Program-made: the position numbers and the translations under genes
Part shown: one piece after another, positions 41,219 to 49,495 of the stretch
Position numbering within the stretch: the stretch's first letter is position 1
Layout of the letters: every line of letters begins with the position of its first letter
Notes under the pieces: generated by a model
Told to the model about the DNA's origin: nothing
Databases searched by the model: none
The model's input: the letters and a program-made list of their open reading frames with translations, nothing else
NCBI RefSeq assembly: GCF_019802255.1
Contig: NZ_JAHYSS010000007.1
Location: 1 to 64,000, forward strand
Direction of reading: 5' to 3'
DNA length: 64,000 bases
Source of the DNA: Pedobacter polysacchareus
GTDB lineage: Bacteria; Bacteroidota; Bacteroidia; Sphingobacteriales; Sphingobacteriaceae

Positions 41219-41347
41219 TTAAACAATCACCTCATCAGAGTCCACATCTATCTCTACCAGTTTCATTTTACATTTCGGACAGGAACCTGGTAGATCACTC
41301 TGGATTTCCGGGTGCATTGGACAGGTATAAATTGGTTCTTTTGACAT
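41219..41347 (-). CDS. Tiny heavy-metal-binding-domain protein
   Basis: A 42-residue protein on the minus strand, ATG at 41347 and TAA at 41219-41221. It consists of one heavy-metal-binding motif (YTCPMHPEIQSDLPGSCPKCKMKLVEI) followed by an acidic tail DVDSDEVIV. The same domain occurs at the N-terminus of copper ATPases and efflux proteins. The histidine and three cysteines can bind a metal. Free-standing copies are common in Bacteroidota. It is convergent with the prfH debris. Confidence 0.7.
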   Translation of the reverse strand: MSKEPIYTCPMHPEIQSDLPGSCPKCKMKLVEIDVDSDEVIV

Positions 41348-41385
41348 GATATTTATATTTAAGAATTCATAATTATTTAATTGCT

Positions 41386-41481
41386 TCACCGTAATATCTC
41401 CTGAAATTTCATCCAGTCTTTTCCATTTTCCAACTCAAAATGCTGATGCATATACGCTGCATAATAGAATAACCACCTGAG
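41386..41481 (-). pseudogene. C-terminal gene fragment
   Basis: A minus-strand frame reading RWLFYYAAYMHQHFELENG, then KDWMKFQEILR and a stop, is closed upstream by a TAA and has no convincing start. It looks like the last thirty residues of a lost gene. The family is not recognised. Otherwise 41348-41581 is AT-rich and without a gene. Confidence 0.25.
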
Positions 41482-41581
41482 TTAGCAATTAGTTTTTTTT
41501 AAAAAATATGAAGTGATATAAATTGTCCACCTGCTCTGGTTTTAAAGTAAATTAGCGGAATTTCAATAATTACAAATAGAT

Positions 41582-42001
41582 ATGAATGTAAACGAACTAA
41601 GAATTGGTAATTATGTATTCCCAAATGATGAAATCCTAAATGGGCTTGCTAATCCTTGCGAAGTACTTGGCATCCTGCCTCATCAAAAGATAGCTTACCA
41701 GGGAAACAGCAAAGATCCAGTCCAATTGATGGAATGCAGCCATGATCAAGTAAATCCTATTCTTATCAATGCGGATTGGCTAGTAAACCGGTTAGGATTT
41801 AAAGATAATGGTGGCGGATATTATCAGCATGAAGATTTCAACTTCTTCCTATTTCATGTAGAAGAAGATGAATATTATGATTGCTATAAGCAGGTTCCGG
41901 CAAATGACGATACCGGGGATTTTAAAACACTGCAGCATGTCCATAAATTACAGAATCTATTTTTTGAATTATTCGATGAGGAATTAATCAATAATAATTA
42001 G
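41582..42001 (+). CDS. Conserved Bacteroidota hypothetical protein
   Basis: A 139-residue acidic protein with the opening NELRIGNYVF, then NPILINADWLVNRLGFK in the middle, and QHVHKLQNLFFELFDEEL at the end. This order of motifs (N-ELRIGN, a PI-L-WL-LGF segment, and H-LQNL-F) is frequent in phage- or island-associated Bacteroidota proteins of unknown function. It is a single gene, 234 bases from the nearest gene on its left, and followed by a strong hairpin. Confidence 0.65.
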   Translation: MNVNELRIGNYVFPNDEILNGLANPCEVLGILPHQKIAYQGNSKDPVQLMECSHDQVNPILINADWLVNRLGFKDNGGGYYQHEDFNFFLFHVEEDEYYDCYKQVPANDDTGDFKTLQHVHKLQNLFFELFDEELINNN

Positions 42002-42049
42002 TCAGCAAATGTTCTTTTCCAGCATTCCAATAGTTTAATCTGTTGACAG

Positions 42050-42083
42050 TAGATAATCCCCACTAAAAATAAGGGATTATCTA
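42050..42083. terminator. Hairpin terminator
   Basis: TAGATAATCCC (42050-42060) pairs perfectly with GGGATTATCTA (42073-42083). It lies about 50 bases after the preceding stop codon. Confidence 0.75.
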
Positions 42084-42245
42084 TCATAGCTATTTTAGAA
42101 ATTCTATCATCAGACTGGCCGTTCCTTAGGTTTCTCCTCCAGCATAAAATGTTCGATTTCTTCCATTTTAACCCCGTTCAAATCGCTAATATGAGCATCA
42201 TTTTATCAAATGCCCAACAGGTCTACGGCAAGCATGGGATTAAGA

Positions 42246-42419
42246 TTAAGGGTTCTCCCTATCCACCTTCAACTCAATATCATTGTCCTTTAATGCCTGA
42301 TTATATCCTATAGAAAACTTAATATGTCCCCAGGCAGTCAGCATTAAGATCAAATCTTCTTCTTTTAATGCTCCAGTTACTTGAGCGCTGCAATAATCTA
42401 AGTATTCTTTTTCCGTCAT
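42246..42419 (-). CDS. Small hypothetical protein
   Basis: A 57-residue protein from the ATG at 42419; an in-frame TTG at 42461 could add 14 residues. It reads MTEKEYLDYCSAQV, then LKEEDLILMLTAWGHIKFSIGYNQALKD, a plausible soluble helical protein with a normal composition. No family is recognised. The gaps on either side (42084-42245 and 42420-42603) show no other gene; the right one must hold the promoter of the deacetylase. Confidence 0.4.
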   Translation of the reverse strand: MTEKEYLDYCSAQVTGALKEEDLILMLTAWGHIKFSIGYNQALKDNDIELKVDRENP

Positions 42420-42603
42420 CTGATGTTGCTTTTTAACAGTAGTTTCTTCGTAATAAATCAATTAAACAGCAGCAAAACGTAGTTTATGAGCCATTGATTT
42501 TCCAAAGATCGGAATATATATCAGGATAAGTAAAACCCAGGATCACATTCTGAACAGAAAAAGCTATATTAATATTAATTTCAGTATTCAGTACCATTTA
42601 CAG

Positions 42604-43569
42604 ATGATAAAATTACACGCCATACTCCTGCTTCTTTTTTGCAGCCTTTTTTCACAGGCTCAAAAAAAAGTACAGCAGTACAAAGCTTATTTTGCAACTG
42701 GCAGTTACCAAGGAAAAAACATATTGGTTTTACGGCAATTTAAACAAGCCGAACAGCAGTCGTATCTGATCCTAAACCCACAGACACTGGAAACACAGAT
42801 CATCAACAGCAAGCAAGTTTCAGTCAAACCGATTACCTTTCAGAAATTTGGAACATCCCTAAAAAATACCCCTTATTACAAAGCATTGCAAACTGCGCAG
42901 CAGCAATCACTGAATCTTCAGGATGCAGGAATCACCCATGGCTTTCCCAGAGAAAAAGGGATTACACTAACCATAGACCTATGTCCTTCTCATAAACCAT
43001 TAGACAAAAACATATTTACCGCATTGATTGCGGCCTTTCAAAAAGAAGAGCGGCCAGTTCCTGTAGCTTTATCAATTACGGGAAAATTTATGCTCAGCCA
43101 TGCCGATGATATCCGCTGGTTACAGGAACTGCAAAAATCCGGAGACCTGGACATTACCTGGACCAATCATACCTACAACCATCATTACAATCCTAAAGCC
43201 CCTTTAAATATCAACTTCCTGATGGAACCAGGAACAGACCTTAATTTTGAAATATTAGGTTTGGAACAAGCCATGATTGAACGGGGATTACTACCTTCGG
43301 TTTTTTTCAGATTTCCAGGATTGGTATCTGATCAAAAGTTAGTGGATCAGGTGACAAGTTATGGCCTTATCCCCATTGGAAGTGATGCCTGGCTGGCAAA
43401 GGGACAACCGAGTCATGCCGGAAGCCTCGTGCTGATTCATGGAAACGGTAATGAGCCTATTGGAGTTAAAGATTTCATTAAGTTATTGGCTACCGAGAAA
43501 TCAACCATCAATCAGCAGCAATGGTTGCTTTACGACTTGAGATCTAGCGTTGAAAATGAGTTCAACTGA
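42604..43569 (+). CDS. Exported polysaccharide deacetylase-like protein
   Basis: A 321-residue protein with a signal peptide (KLHAILLLLFCSLFSQA). A NodB-like domain occupies about residues 110-310: ITLTIDLCPSHKPLDKNI takes the place of TFDDGP, keeping one aspartate, and DITWTNHTYNHHYNP supplies the H-x4-H zinc motif; RFPGL and SLVLIHGNG are the later motifs. It probably removes acetyl groups from cell-wall or other glycans in the periplasm or outside. The loss of the second aspartate in motif 1 makes the activity less certain. Confidence 0.75.
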   Translation: MIKLHAILLLLFCSLFSQAQKKVQQYKAYFATGSYQGKNILVLRQFKQAEQQSYLILNPQTLETQIINSKQVSVKPITFQKFGTSLKNTPYYKALQTAQQQSLNLQDAGITHGFPREKGITLTIDLCPSHKPLDKNIFTALIAAFQKEERPVPVALSITGKFMLSHADDIRWLQELQKSGDLDITWTNHTYNHHYNPKAPLNINFLMEPGTDLNFEILGLEQAMIERGLLPSVFFRFPGLVSDQKLVDQVTSYGLIPIGSDAWLAKGQPSHAGSLVLIHGNGNEPIGVKDFIKLLATEKSTINQQQWLLYDLRSSVENEFN

Positions 43570-43605
43570 GAAAATCCAAGTTTAAATTAAAAACAAATAA
43601 TTGCT

Positions 43606-43648
43606 TAAGGCTATTCTCCTAATATAAATCACAAAGGAGTAGGCCTTA
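43606..43648. terminator. Hairpin after the deacetylase gene
   Basis: TAAGGC (43606-43611) pairs with GCCTTA (43643-43648), and CTCCT with AGGAG inside. It is imperfect but well placed 37 bases after the stop. Confidence 0.5.
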
Positions 43649-43706
43649 ATCATACCACAACAGAAAGTATAAAAATCATAAAAGCAAAGCATATAAAATT
43701 TATATA

Positions 43707-44738
43707 ATGGAAATTGGGATCAGTACATTTGGAGAACTACAACCAGACGGTGTAGCAGGAAAAGCTGTTAACGCGCATAAAAGGGTTCAGGAATTATTAG
43801 AAGAAGTAAAACTTGCGGATGAAGTAGGTCTTGATGTTTACGCATTCGGAGAGCACCACCGCTCCGATTTCGTCATCTCCTCCCCTGAAATTATGATGGC
43901 AGCTGCAGCGGCCATTACTAAAAACATTAAACTCTCCAGTTCTGTGACCGTATTGAGCTCAGCAGATCCGGTACGGACTTTCCAAAACTTCGCTACCGTA
44001 GACCTCATCTCTAACGGAAGAGCAGAAATCATTGCAGGAAGAGGCTCATTTACTGAATCCTTTCCTTTATTTGGGTACAATCTGAACGACTATGATGATC
44101 TTTTCACAGAAAAACTAGGTTTATTGCTGCAGCTCAATGAAGAAGAAATCATCACCTGGCAAGGAAAACATAGGAAATCAATAGTGAAAAGAGGAGTATA
44201 TCCACGTCCGATACAACCTTCCATCCCAATATGGATTGGCGTAGGCGGTACTCCTGCCTCTGCACAGCGCGCAGGAAGAATGAACCTTCCCATGGCAGTA
44301 GCAATCTTAGGCAGTCCACCAGAACAATTCGTACCCTTTATCAATCTCTATCGTAAATCTGCTGCAGAAGCCGGTCATGATCCCGCTAAACTTCAGCTGG
44401 CCATCAGTTCACAGTTTTATGTCGCAGAAAATGCGCAGCAGGCAGCCGACGAATTCTACCCTTCTTATGAGCAACTGATGAACCGGGTAGGAAAAGACAG
44501 AGGCTGGTCGCCGATGAGCAGACAACAATTTGATTATTTACGCCATGATGGACCATTAGTGGTCGGAAGTCCGCAGCAAGCGATTGATAAAATCATGCAT
44601 CAGTATGAACTTTTCCAGAATACCAGGTTCCTTGCACAACTGGTGACCGGATCTATTTCGCATAAACAGGTCTTGAAAACCATAGAATTACTAGGTACAG
44701 AGATTGCACCAGTCATTAGAAAAGAAACTAAAAAATAA
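43707..44738 (+). CDS. LLM-class flavin-dependent oxidoreductase
   Basis: A 343-residue member of the bacterial luciferase-like monooxygenases. Features: MEIGISTFGELQPDG at the start, GLDVYAFGEHHRSDFVISSPE, IKLSSSVTVLSSADPVRTFQNFATVDLISNGRAEIIAGRGSFTESFPLFG, and PRPIQPSIPIWIGVGGTPASAQRAGR. These flavin-using proteins oxidise varied small molecules; the substrate is not predictable. It is convergent with the gamma-glutamylation operon and separated from it by a terminator. Confidence 0.88.
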   Translation: MEIGISTFGELQPDGVAGKAVNAHKRVQELLEEVKLADEVGLDVYAFGEHHRSDFVISSPEIMMAAAAAITKNIKLSSSVTVLSSADPVRTFQNFATVDLISNGRAEIIAGRGSFTESFPLFGYNLNDYDDLFTEKLGLLLQLNEEEIITWQGKHRKSIVKRGVYPRPIQPSIPIWIGVGGTPASAQRAGRMNLPMAVAILGSPPEQFVPFINLYRKSAAEAGHDPAKLQLAISSQFYVAENAQQAADEFYPSYEQLMNRVGKDRGWSPMSRQQFDYLRHDGPLVVGSPQQAIDKIMHQYELFQNTRFLAQLVTGSISHKQVLKTIELLGTEIAPVIRKETKK

Positions 44739-44759
44739 ATATTAGATCTTTAAAAAACC

Positions 44760-44805
44760 AACAGCAATTATGGTCTTCCCAACAAAGTAAACCATAATTG
44801 CTGTT
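44760..44805. terminator. Bidirectional terminator with a 15-bp stem
   Basis: AACAGCAATTATGGT (44760-44774) pairs perfectly with ACCATAATTGCTGTT (44791-44805). It lies between the flavin oxidoreductase (plus) and aldehyde dehydrogenase (minus) genes. Confidence 0.85.
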
Positions 44806-44838
44806 ATTGAAATCTTGCTGATCAAATCGCAATCAACT

Positions 44839-46206
44839 TTAGGCCTTCCTCAGGTGCCAGGCTTTTGGTTTCACAAAAGCCCTAAATCCCTGGTGGGAAA
44901 GCGTAGCGCCAAAGCCGGAATGCTTCCTACCGCTCCAAGGTAAACCTGCGCTTACCCGGTCGCAGCAATTCCAGTATCCAGAACCAACATTTATATCAGA
45001 AAGAATCCGCTGTGCCCGATCCATATCCTGAGAATATACCGCAGCTGTTAAGCCATAAGACGTATCTTTCATAAAGATTAAAGCTTCCTCATCATCTTTA
45101 ACTTTCATAATACCGATAATAGGACCAAAACTTTCCTCGCGCATCACCTTCATATCATTGGTTACATTGATCAATACTGTGGGCTCAAAATAATAACCTT
45201 TACCCGCGCTTCTTTTTCCTCCATACAGCAATGTTGCACCTTTTGACAAGGCATCCTGCACCTGATCTTCCAATACATTCAATTGTTCTTTTCTGGTTAA
45301 GGCCCCTATATAAACGCCTTCTTCTGTAGGCAAACCTGTTTTCCAGGATTGTACTTCTTTCAAAAATGCGGCTTCATATGCCTCATAAACATGCTCATGC
45401 ACATAAATCCGCTCTACTGCGCAGCAGCTTTGTCCGTTATTATAAAAAGCACCATCGGCAGTTCCTGCAGCCACCGCAGCCACATCTATTACATCATCTG
45501 CAACATAAAGCGGATCTTTTCCTCCTAATTCCAGCTGACAAGGCACCATTTTATGCGCCACCTTTTCATAAATATGTTTTCCGGTACGGTAAGAACCGGT
45601 AAAAAAGTAACCGTCAAAATCCAGTTCCAGCAAAGCTTCTCCTGTTTCTTTAGCACCAATAGCGACTTCAAAAACACCGGAAGGCAATCCAGCTTTTTTC
45701 CATAATTGCGCAATTTTAAAACCTGTCAAAGTAGCATATTCAGAAGGCTTATACATCACCGCATTTCCTGCAATTAGTGCCGGCACAAATACATTTACTC
45801 CCACCAGATAAGGGTAATTCCAGGCCGAAATATTGCAAATTACACCCAGGGGTTCATAAGAAATCTTTTCCTGCATGGCCTCCGTATCGGTGACCAATTC
45901 CTCAGATAAATAACGCGCCGCATTGTCCAGCATCCAAAGTATCCTTGCTCTGGCCCCATTAATTTCATTGCGGGCTTGCGCCAAAGGCTTACCAACCTCA
46001 GCTGTTAAAACTGCAGCCAAATCTTCGGTTTCCTCAGCCAGTAAATGATTAAATCGCTGTATCACTGCTAACCTTTCCGACAAGCTTTTCAAGCCCCAGG
46101 CTTTCTGAGCCTGACGCAATACCGTATATTTTTCATGTAAGGCAGCAGCACTGTCTTCCTGAACCGTCTTTATAATTTCTTCTGTAGCGGGATTGATGAT
46201 ATTCAT
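44839..46206 (-). CDS. NAD(P)-dependent aldehyde dehydrogenase, last gene of the gamma-glutamylation operon
   Basis: A 455-residue enzyme. NAD-binding and catalytic parts are visible: ISAWNYPYLVGVNVFVPALIAGNAVMYKPSEYA, FTGSYRTGKHIYEKVAHKMVPCQLELGGKDPLYVADD (catalytic glutamate), and the nucleophile cysteine in AFYNNGQSCCAVERIYV. The closest groups are succinate-semialdehyde and related dehydrogenases. In this operon it would oxidise the aldehyde made by the iron alcohol dehydrogenase from a gamma-glutamylated amino alcohol. The last gene of five on the minus strand, 19 bases after the amidohydrolase. Confidence 0.9.
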   Translation of the reverse strand: MNIINPATEEIIKTVQEDSAAALHEKYTVLRQAQKAWGLKSLSERLAVIQRFNHLLAEETEDLAAVLTAEVGKPLAQARNEINGARARILWMLDNAARYLSEELVTDTEAMQEKISYEPLGVICNISAWNYPYLVGVNVFVPALIAGNAVMYKPSEYATLTGFKIAQLWKKAGLPSGVFEVAIGAKETGEALLELDFDGYFFTGSYRTGKHIYEKVAHKMVPCQLELGGKDPLYVADDVIDVAAVAAGTADGAFYNNGQSCCAVERIYVHEHVYEAYEAAFLKEVQSWKTGLPTEEGVYIGALTRKEQLNVLEDQVQDALSKGATLLYGGKRSAGKGYYFEPTVLINVTNDMKVMREESFGPIIGIMKVKDDEEALIFMKDTSYGLTAAVYSQDMDRAQRILSDINVGSGYWNCCDRVSAGLPWSGRKHSGFGATLSHQGFRAFVKPKAWHLRKA

Positions 46207-46225
46207 TTCTGATGATTTCTAAATC

Positions 46226-46942
46226 CTAAATAAAATGATTTCTTACTTCTTCAATAAATTGTTCTTTGATCTTTTGAGAGAAAGGATCACTTCCTTTCTC
46301 CTTCATCCTTTCTGGATGCCATTGCACAGCGATCATAAAACCGCTGTTCGTTTTATCCTTATACTCCAAACCTTCCACTATTCCATTTCCTGAAACCGCA
46401 TACGCATTGATCATTAAATTCTGCCCCAGCCGATCCGGATTCACTGCCTGGTGGTGTGCACTGTTCACAAAACCCTGATCTTGCCCTATAACCGACTCCA
46501 GCAAAGAACCTGTGACCACTTTTATTTCATGCACTTTATCCAGTTCTCCTTTTTTATGAAGCTCATTTTCTGACGGCCCGATATCGTCAAATACCGCTCC
46601 TCCCTCCAAAATATTGATGTATTGCATTCCTCTGCAAACCCCGAGTATCGGCAATCGCTTTGTTTTCGCAAATTCATAAATCTGTCTTTCAAATTCATCT
46701 CTTTCCGGCGAGAATACCGCAGGGCGATGAGGATAATCTTCCGCTCCACCAGAAATTGAAGGCGTCACATCAATCCCTCCCGTCAGCACAAAACCATCGC
46801 ATCGCTCAATATCTTTCGTATTCCCCTTTTCAAAAGAGAGTTCCAGCAATTCCAGGTCTTCTGCCAGTTCTGCAGCGGTAAACCAATTCCAATAATTTTG
46901 AAATCCTGCTTCTGTGAAGCTAATTCCTATCTTTTTCCGCAT
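46226..46942 (-). CDS. Class I glutamine-amidotransferase-like gamma-glutamyl hydrolase (PuuD-like)
   Basis: A 238-residue enzyme. The nucleophile cysteine lies in LPILGVCRGMQYINILEGG; the histidine and glutamate are in IAVQWHPERMKEKG. The opening CDGFVLTGGIDVTPSISG also matches. PuuD cleaves gamma-glutamyl-GABA; here the matching substrate would be the gamma-glutamyl acid left after aldehyde oxidation, for example gamma-glutamylglycine if ethanolamine is the starting compound. It is 33 bases downstream of the alcohol dehydrogenase gene. Confidence 0.88.
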   Translation of the reverse strand: MRKKIGISFTEAGFQNYWNWFTAAELAEDLELLELSFEKGNTKDIERCDGFVLTGGIDVTPSISGGAEDYPHRPAVFSPERDEFERQIYEFAKTKRLPILGVCRGMQYINILEGGAVFDDIGPSENELHKKGELDKVHEIKVVTGSLLESVIGQDQGFVNSAHHQAVNPDRLGQNLMINAYAVSGNGIVEGLEYKDKTNSGFMIAVQWHPERMKEKGSDPFSQKIKEQFIEEVRNHFI

Positions 46943-46975
46943 GGATTAAATACATTAACAATGATCAAATATTTT

Positions 46976-48124
46976 CTAAAGCGCTTCTAAATACAAAACT
47001 TTAAAATCTTCCCTGCTCACAGGCTTAGGATTATTCGGATGTGCAAAATCTGCAAAAGCGAGATCCGCCAAGGTTTCTATGTGTTCCATCCCAACGCCAA
47101 TATCGCTCAAATGATGTGGAATCCCCAAACTAGAATTGAGCTCAAAAAGGTAATTTACTACCGCAGCACCGTTTTCTTCTTTCAGCTCCAGTACCTTCGC
47201 GATGCGCTTGAATTTATCCTCAAAACCCGCAATATTAAAAGCCATGCCATAAGGGATATTCACCGCATTGGCCAGGCCATGATGCGTGTCCAATAAGGAA
47301 GAAAGTGGATGTGCCAGAGAATGAACCACTCCTAAACCTTTCTGAAAAGCAATTGCCCCCATCATAGAAGCCATCAACATCTTACTGCGGCTTTCTACAT
47401 CTGGCCGGTGAGTAGCCGTTTCCAGGGCACCTTTAATCAAATGAATCCCTTCTAAGGCAATTCCATCACACATCGGATGGTAATTCTTAGCTAAAAAAGC
47501 TTCCATATTATGGGTTAAGGCATCCATTCCGGTGGCAGCTGTAATGTGCGGCGGCAAGTCCATCGTCAAAAGCGGATCTGCAAACACGATTTTAGCCATC
47601 AGTTTGGGAGAAAACAAGATTTTCTTTTGATGCGTTTCATCATCAGAAATGATTGCACTTCTGCCCACTTCACTTCCTGTACCAGAAGTAGTAGGAACCG
47701 TAATAAAATACGGCACTTCATTGGTCACATACACATCTCCACCGATCAAATCATCATATTTGAACAGATCTTCCCGGTGGTTCACCCTTAAAACTATAGC
47801 TCTAGCTACATCTAAGGCAGCCCCACCACCAATTCCGATCACCACATCCCTACCCTCTTCATCCCATACTTCCGTTCCTTTATACACATCACTTTTCACC
47901 GGATTTTTATGAATGTCACTAAAAACCACAACCGAAAAACCCTGTGCTTTCAGATCAGCCACAATACCGCTAAAGAAGGGCAGCGTAGCCACTGTAGGAT
48001 CTGTGACCAGCAAAGGACGGCTCAAGCCATTGGCTTTTAAATAGGCCGATAATTCTTTGATGACACCTGCACCAAAACGAATCGTAGTCGGAAAATTAAA
48101 TTGATGTATTTTATCAAATATCAT
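46976..48124 (-). CDS. Iron-containing alcohol dehydrogenase
   Basis: A 382-residue group III alcohol dehydrogenase. NAD site: RDVVIGIGGGAALDVARAIVLRV and FITVPTTSGTGSEVGRSAIIS. Iron ligands: TGMDALTHNMEAFLAKNYHPMCDGIA, GVVHSLAHPLSSLLDTHHGLANAVNIPYGM. In the putrescine pathway of Escherichia coli this position is taken by the oxidase PuuB; an alcohol dehydrogenase instead implies that the glutamylated substrate carries a hydroxyl group. The gene is 12 bases after the synthetase. Confidence 0.9.
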   Translation of the reverse strand: MIFDKIHQFNFPTTIRFGAGVIKELSAYLKANGLSRPLLVTDPTVATLPFFSGIVADLKAQGFSVVVFSDIHKNPVKSDVYKGTEVWDEEGRDVVIGIGGGAALDVARAIVLRVNHREDLFKYDDLIGGDVYVTNEVPYFITVPTTSGTGSEVGRSAIISDDETHQKKILFSPKLMAKIVFADPLLTMDLPPHITAATGMDALTHNMEAFLAKNYHPMCDGIALEGIHLIKGALETATHRPDVESRSKMLMASMMGAIAFQKGLGVVHSLAHPLSSLLDTHHGLANAVNIPYGMAFNIAGFEDKFKRIAKVLELKEENGAAVVNYLFELNSSLGIPHHLSDIGVGMEHIETLADLAFADFAHPNNPKPVSREDFKVLYLEAL

Positions 48125-48136
48125 GGTTCAGCGAAT

Positions 48137-49495
48137 TTAAATAATTTCAAAATATCTTTTCATCTCCCAGTCGGTCACAGCTTTAGCATACTGCTTGCAT
48201 TCCCATTCCCTGGTCAGCGTAAAATGTTCTACAAAATCGGCACCGAATAAAGTGGCAGCCAAAGGCGATGCTTTCATTTTTCTGGTAGCCTCCTGCAAGC
48301 TCCCTGGAAGGATGCCATTGGAAACATCCAGATAGCCGTTTCCAGCGGTTGCCGCTATATCCAATACCAGGTTATTTTTAATCCCATACAGTCCGGCAGC
48401 CAGGCAGGCCGACAAAGCCAGGTATGGGTTCGTATCTGAGCCCACCACCCTGGTTTCCAACCTTGTGGTTTTAGAATGACCAGGCAATGCGCGTAAAGCC
48501 ACCGTCCTATTGTCGATTCCCCAGGTTAAAGTAGTAGGTGCCCAGGCACCCTCCACCAATCTTTTATAACTATTGATCGTCGGTGCAATCATGGGTAAAA
48601 TATAGGGTAAACAATGGAGCTGTCCGGCAATATAAGACTTCATCAGCGCTGACATTTTTGAAGGATCCTTCTCCTCATAAAACAGGTTTTGTTTACTATC
48701 CAGATCCCATAAGCTTTGGTGCACATGGCCACTGCAGCCAGGAAGATTTTCATTGATTTTAGCCATAAAAGTGGCCATAATACCATGCTGATAGGCAATC
48801 TCTTTTACTGCTGTTTTAAATAAAATCGCCTGATCTGCGGACTCCAGCACCCCCGCGTACTTAATAGCGGCTTCATATACGCCAGGCCCTGTTTCCGTAT
48901 GCAATCCTTCAATAGGAATTCCGAATTTGCAGAGGAGCTCAAACAGGTCGGACATATAACTATTTTTCAAACTGCCTCGCAGGATCGAATAGCCGAACAT
49001 CCCGGGTGTTAAAGGCTGGAGCTGCTGAAAATTTTTCTGATGGGCGGATTCTGGCGTTTCAGCGAAATTAAACCACTCAAATTCCTGGGAAAAATAAGGC
49101 GTAAAACCTAGGGATTCTGCCTCCGCGCGTATTTTAAGGAGCAATTGCCGCGGACAAGCATACAAGGCTTCACCTTGCTCATCCACAAAATCACCAAGAA
49201 AAAAAGGAAGGTCATTTTCCCAGGGAATCTTACGGAAGGTCTGCAGGTCTAATTTCACCTGAGCATCAGGATAACCGGTATGCCAGCCTGTAAAACGAAC
49301 ATTATCGTAGGCTACATCACCCATATCCCAGCCAAAGGTGACGTCACAAAAGCCTAACCTCCCTTCCAGAATAGAGAAAAATTTCTCTGTTGCAATATAT
49401 TTACCCCTCAGCACTCCATCAATATCCGCAACAGCCACTTTTACTTTACCTGAGGGATGTTGTTTTACATAAGCTAAAATTTCTTCTGTTGTCAT
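48137..49495 (-). CDS. Glutamine-synthetase-family gamma-glutamylamide synthetase (PuuA/GlnA4-like)
   Basis: A 452-residue ATP-dependent ligase that joins glutamate to an amine. Motifs: VKVAVADIDGVLRGKYIATEKF, GLHTETGPGVYEAAIKYA, the ATP-binding FMAKINENLPGCSGHVHQSLWD, and NRTVALRALPGHSKTTRLETRVVGSDTNPYLALSACLAAGL. The adenylylation tyrosine region of true GlnA is not present. The start overlaps the permease stop by four bases (ATGA). With the permease and alcohol dehydrogenase it fits gamma-glutamylation of ethanolamine or a related amino alcohol; the precise amine is inference. Confidence 0.88.
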   Translation of the reverse strand: MTTEEILAYVKQHPSGKVKVAVADIDGVLRGKYIATEKFFSILEGRLGFCDVTFGWDMGDVAYDNVRFTGWHTGYPDAQVKLDLQTFRKIPWENDLPFFLGDFVDEQGEALYACPRQLLLKIRAEAESLGFTPYFSQEFEWFNFAETPESAHQKNFQQLQPLTPGMFGYSILRGSLKNSYMSDLFELLCKFGIPIEGLHTETGPGVYEAAIKYAGVLESADQAILFKTAVKEIAYQHGIMATFMAKINENLPGCSGHVHQSLWDLDSKQNLFYEEKDPSKMSALMKSYIAGQLHCLPYILPMIAPTINSYKRLVEGAWAPTTLTWGIDNRTVALRALPGHSKTTRLETRVVGSDTNPYLALSACLAAGLYGIKNNLVLDIAATAGNGYLDVSNGILPGSLQEATRKMKASPLAATLFGADFVEHFTLTREWECKQYAKAVTDWEMKRYFEII

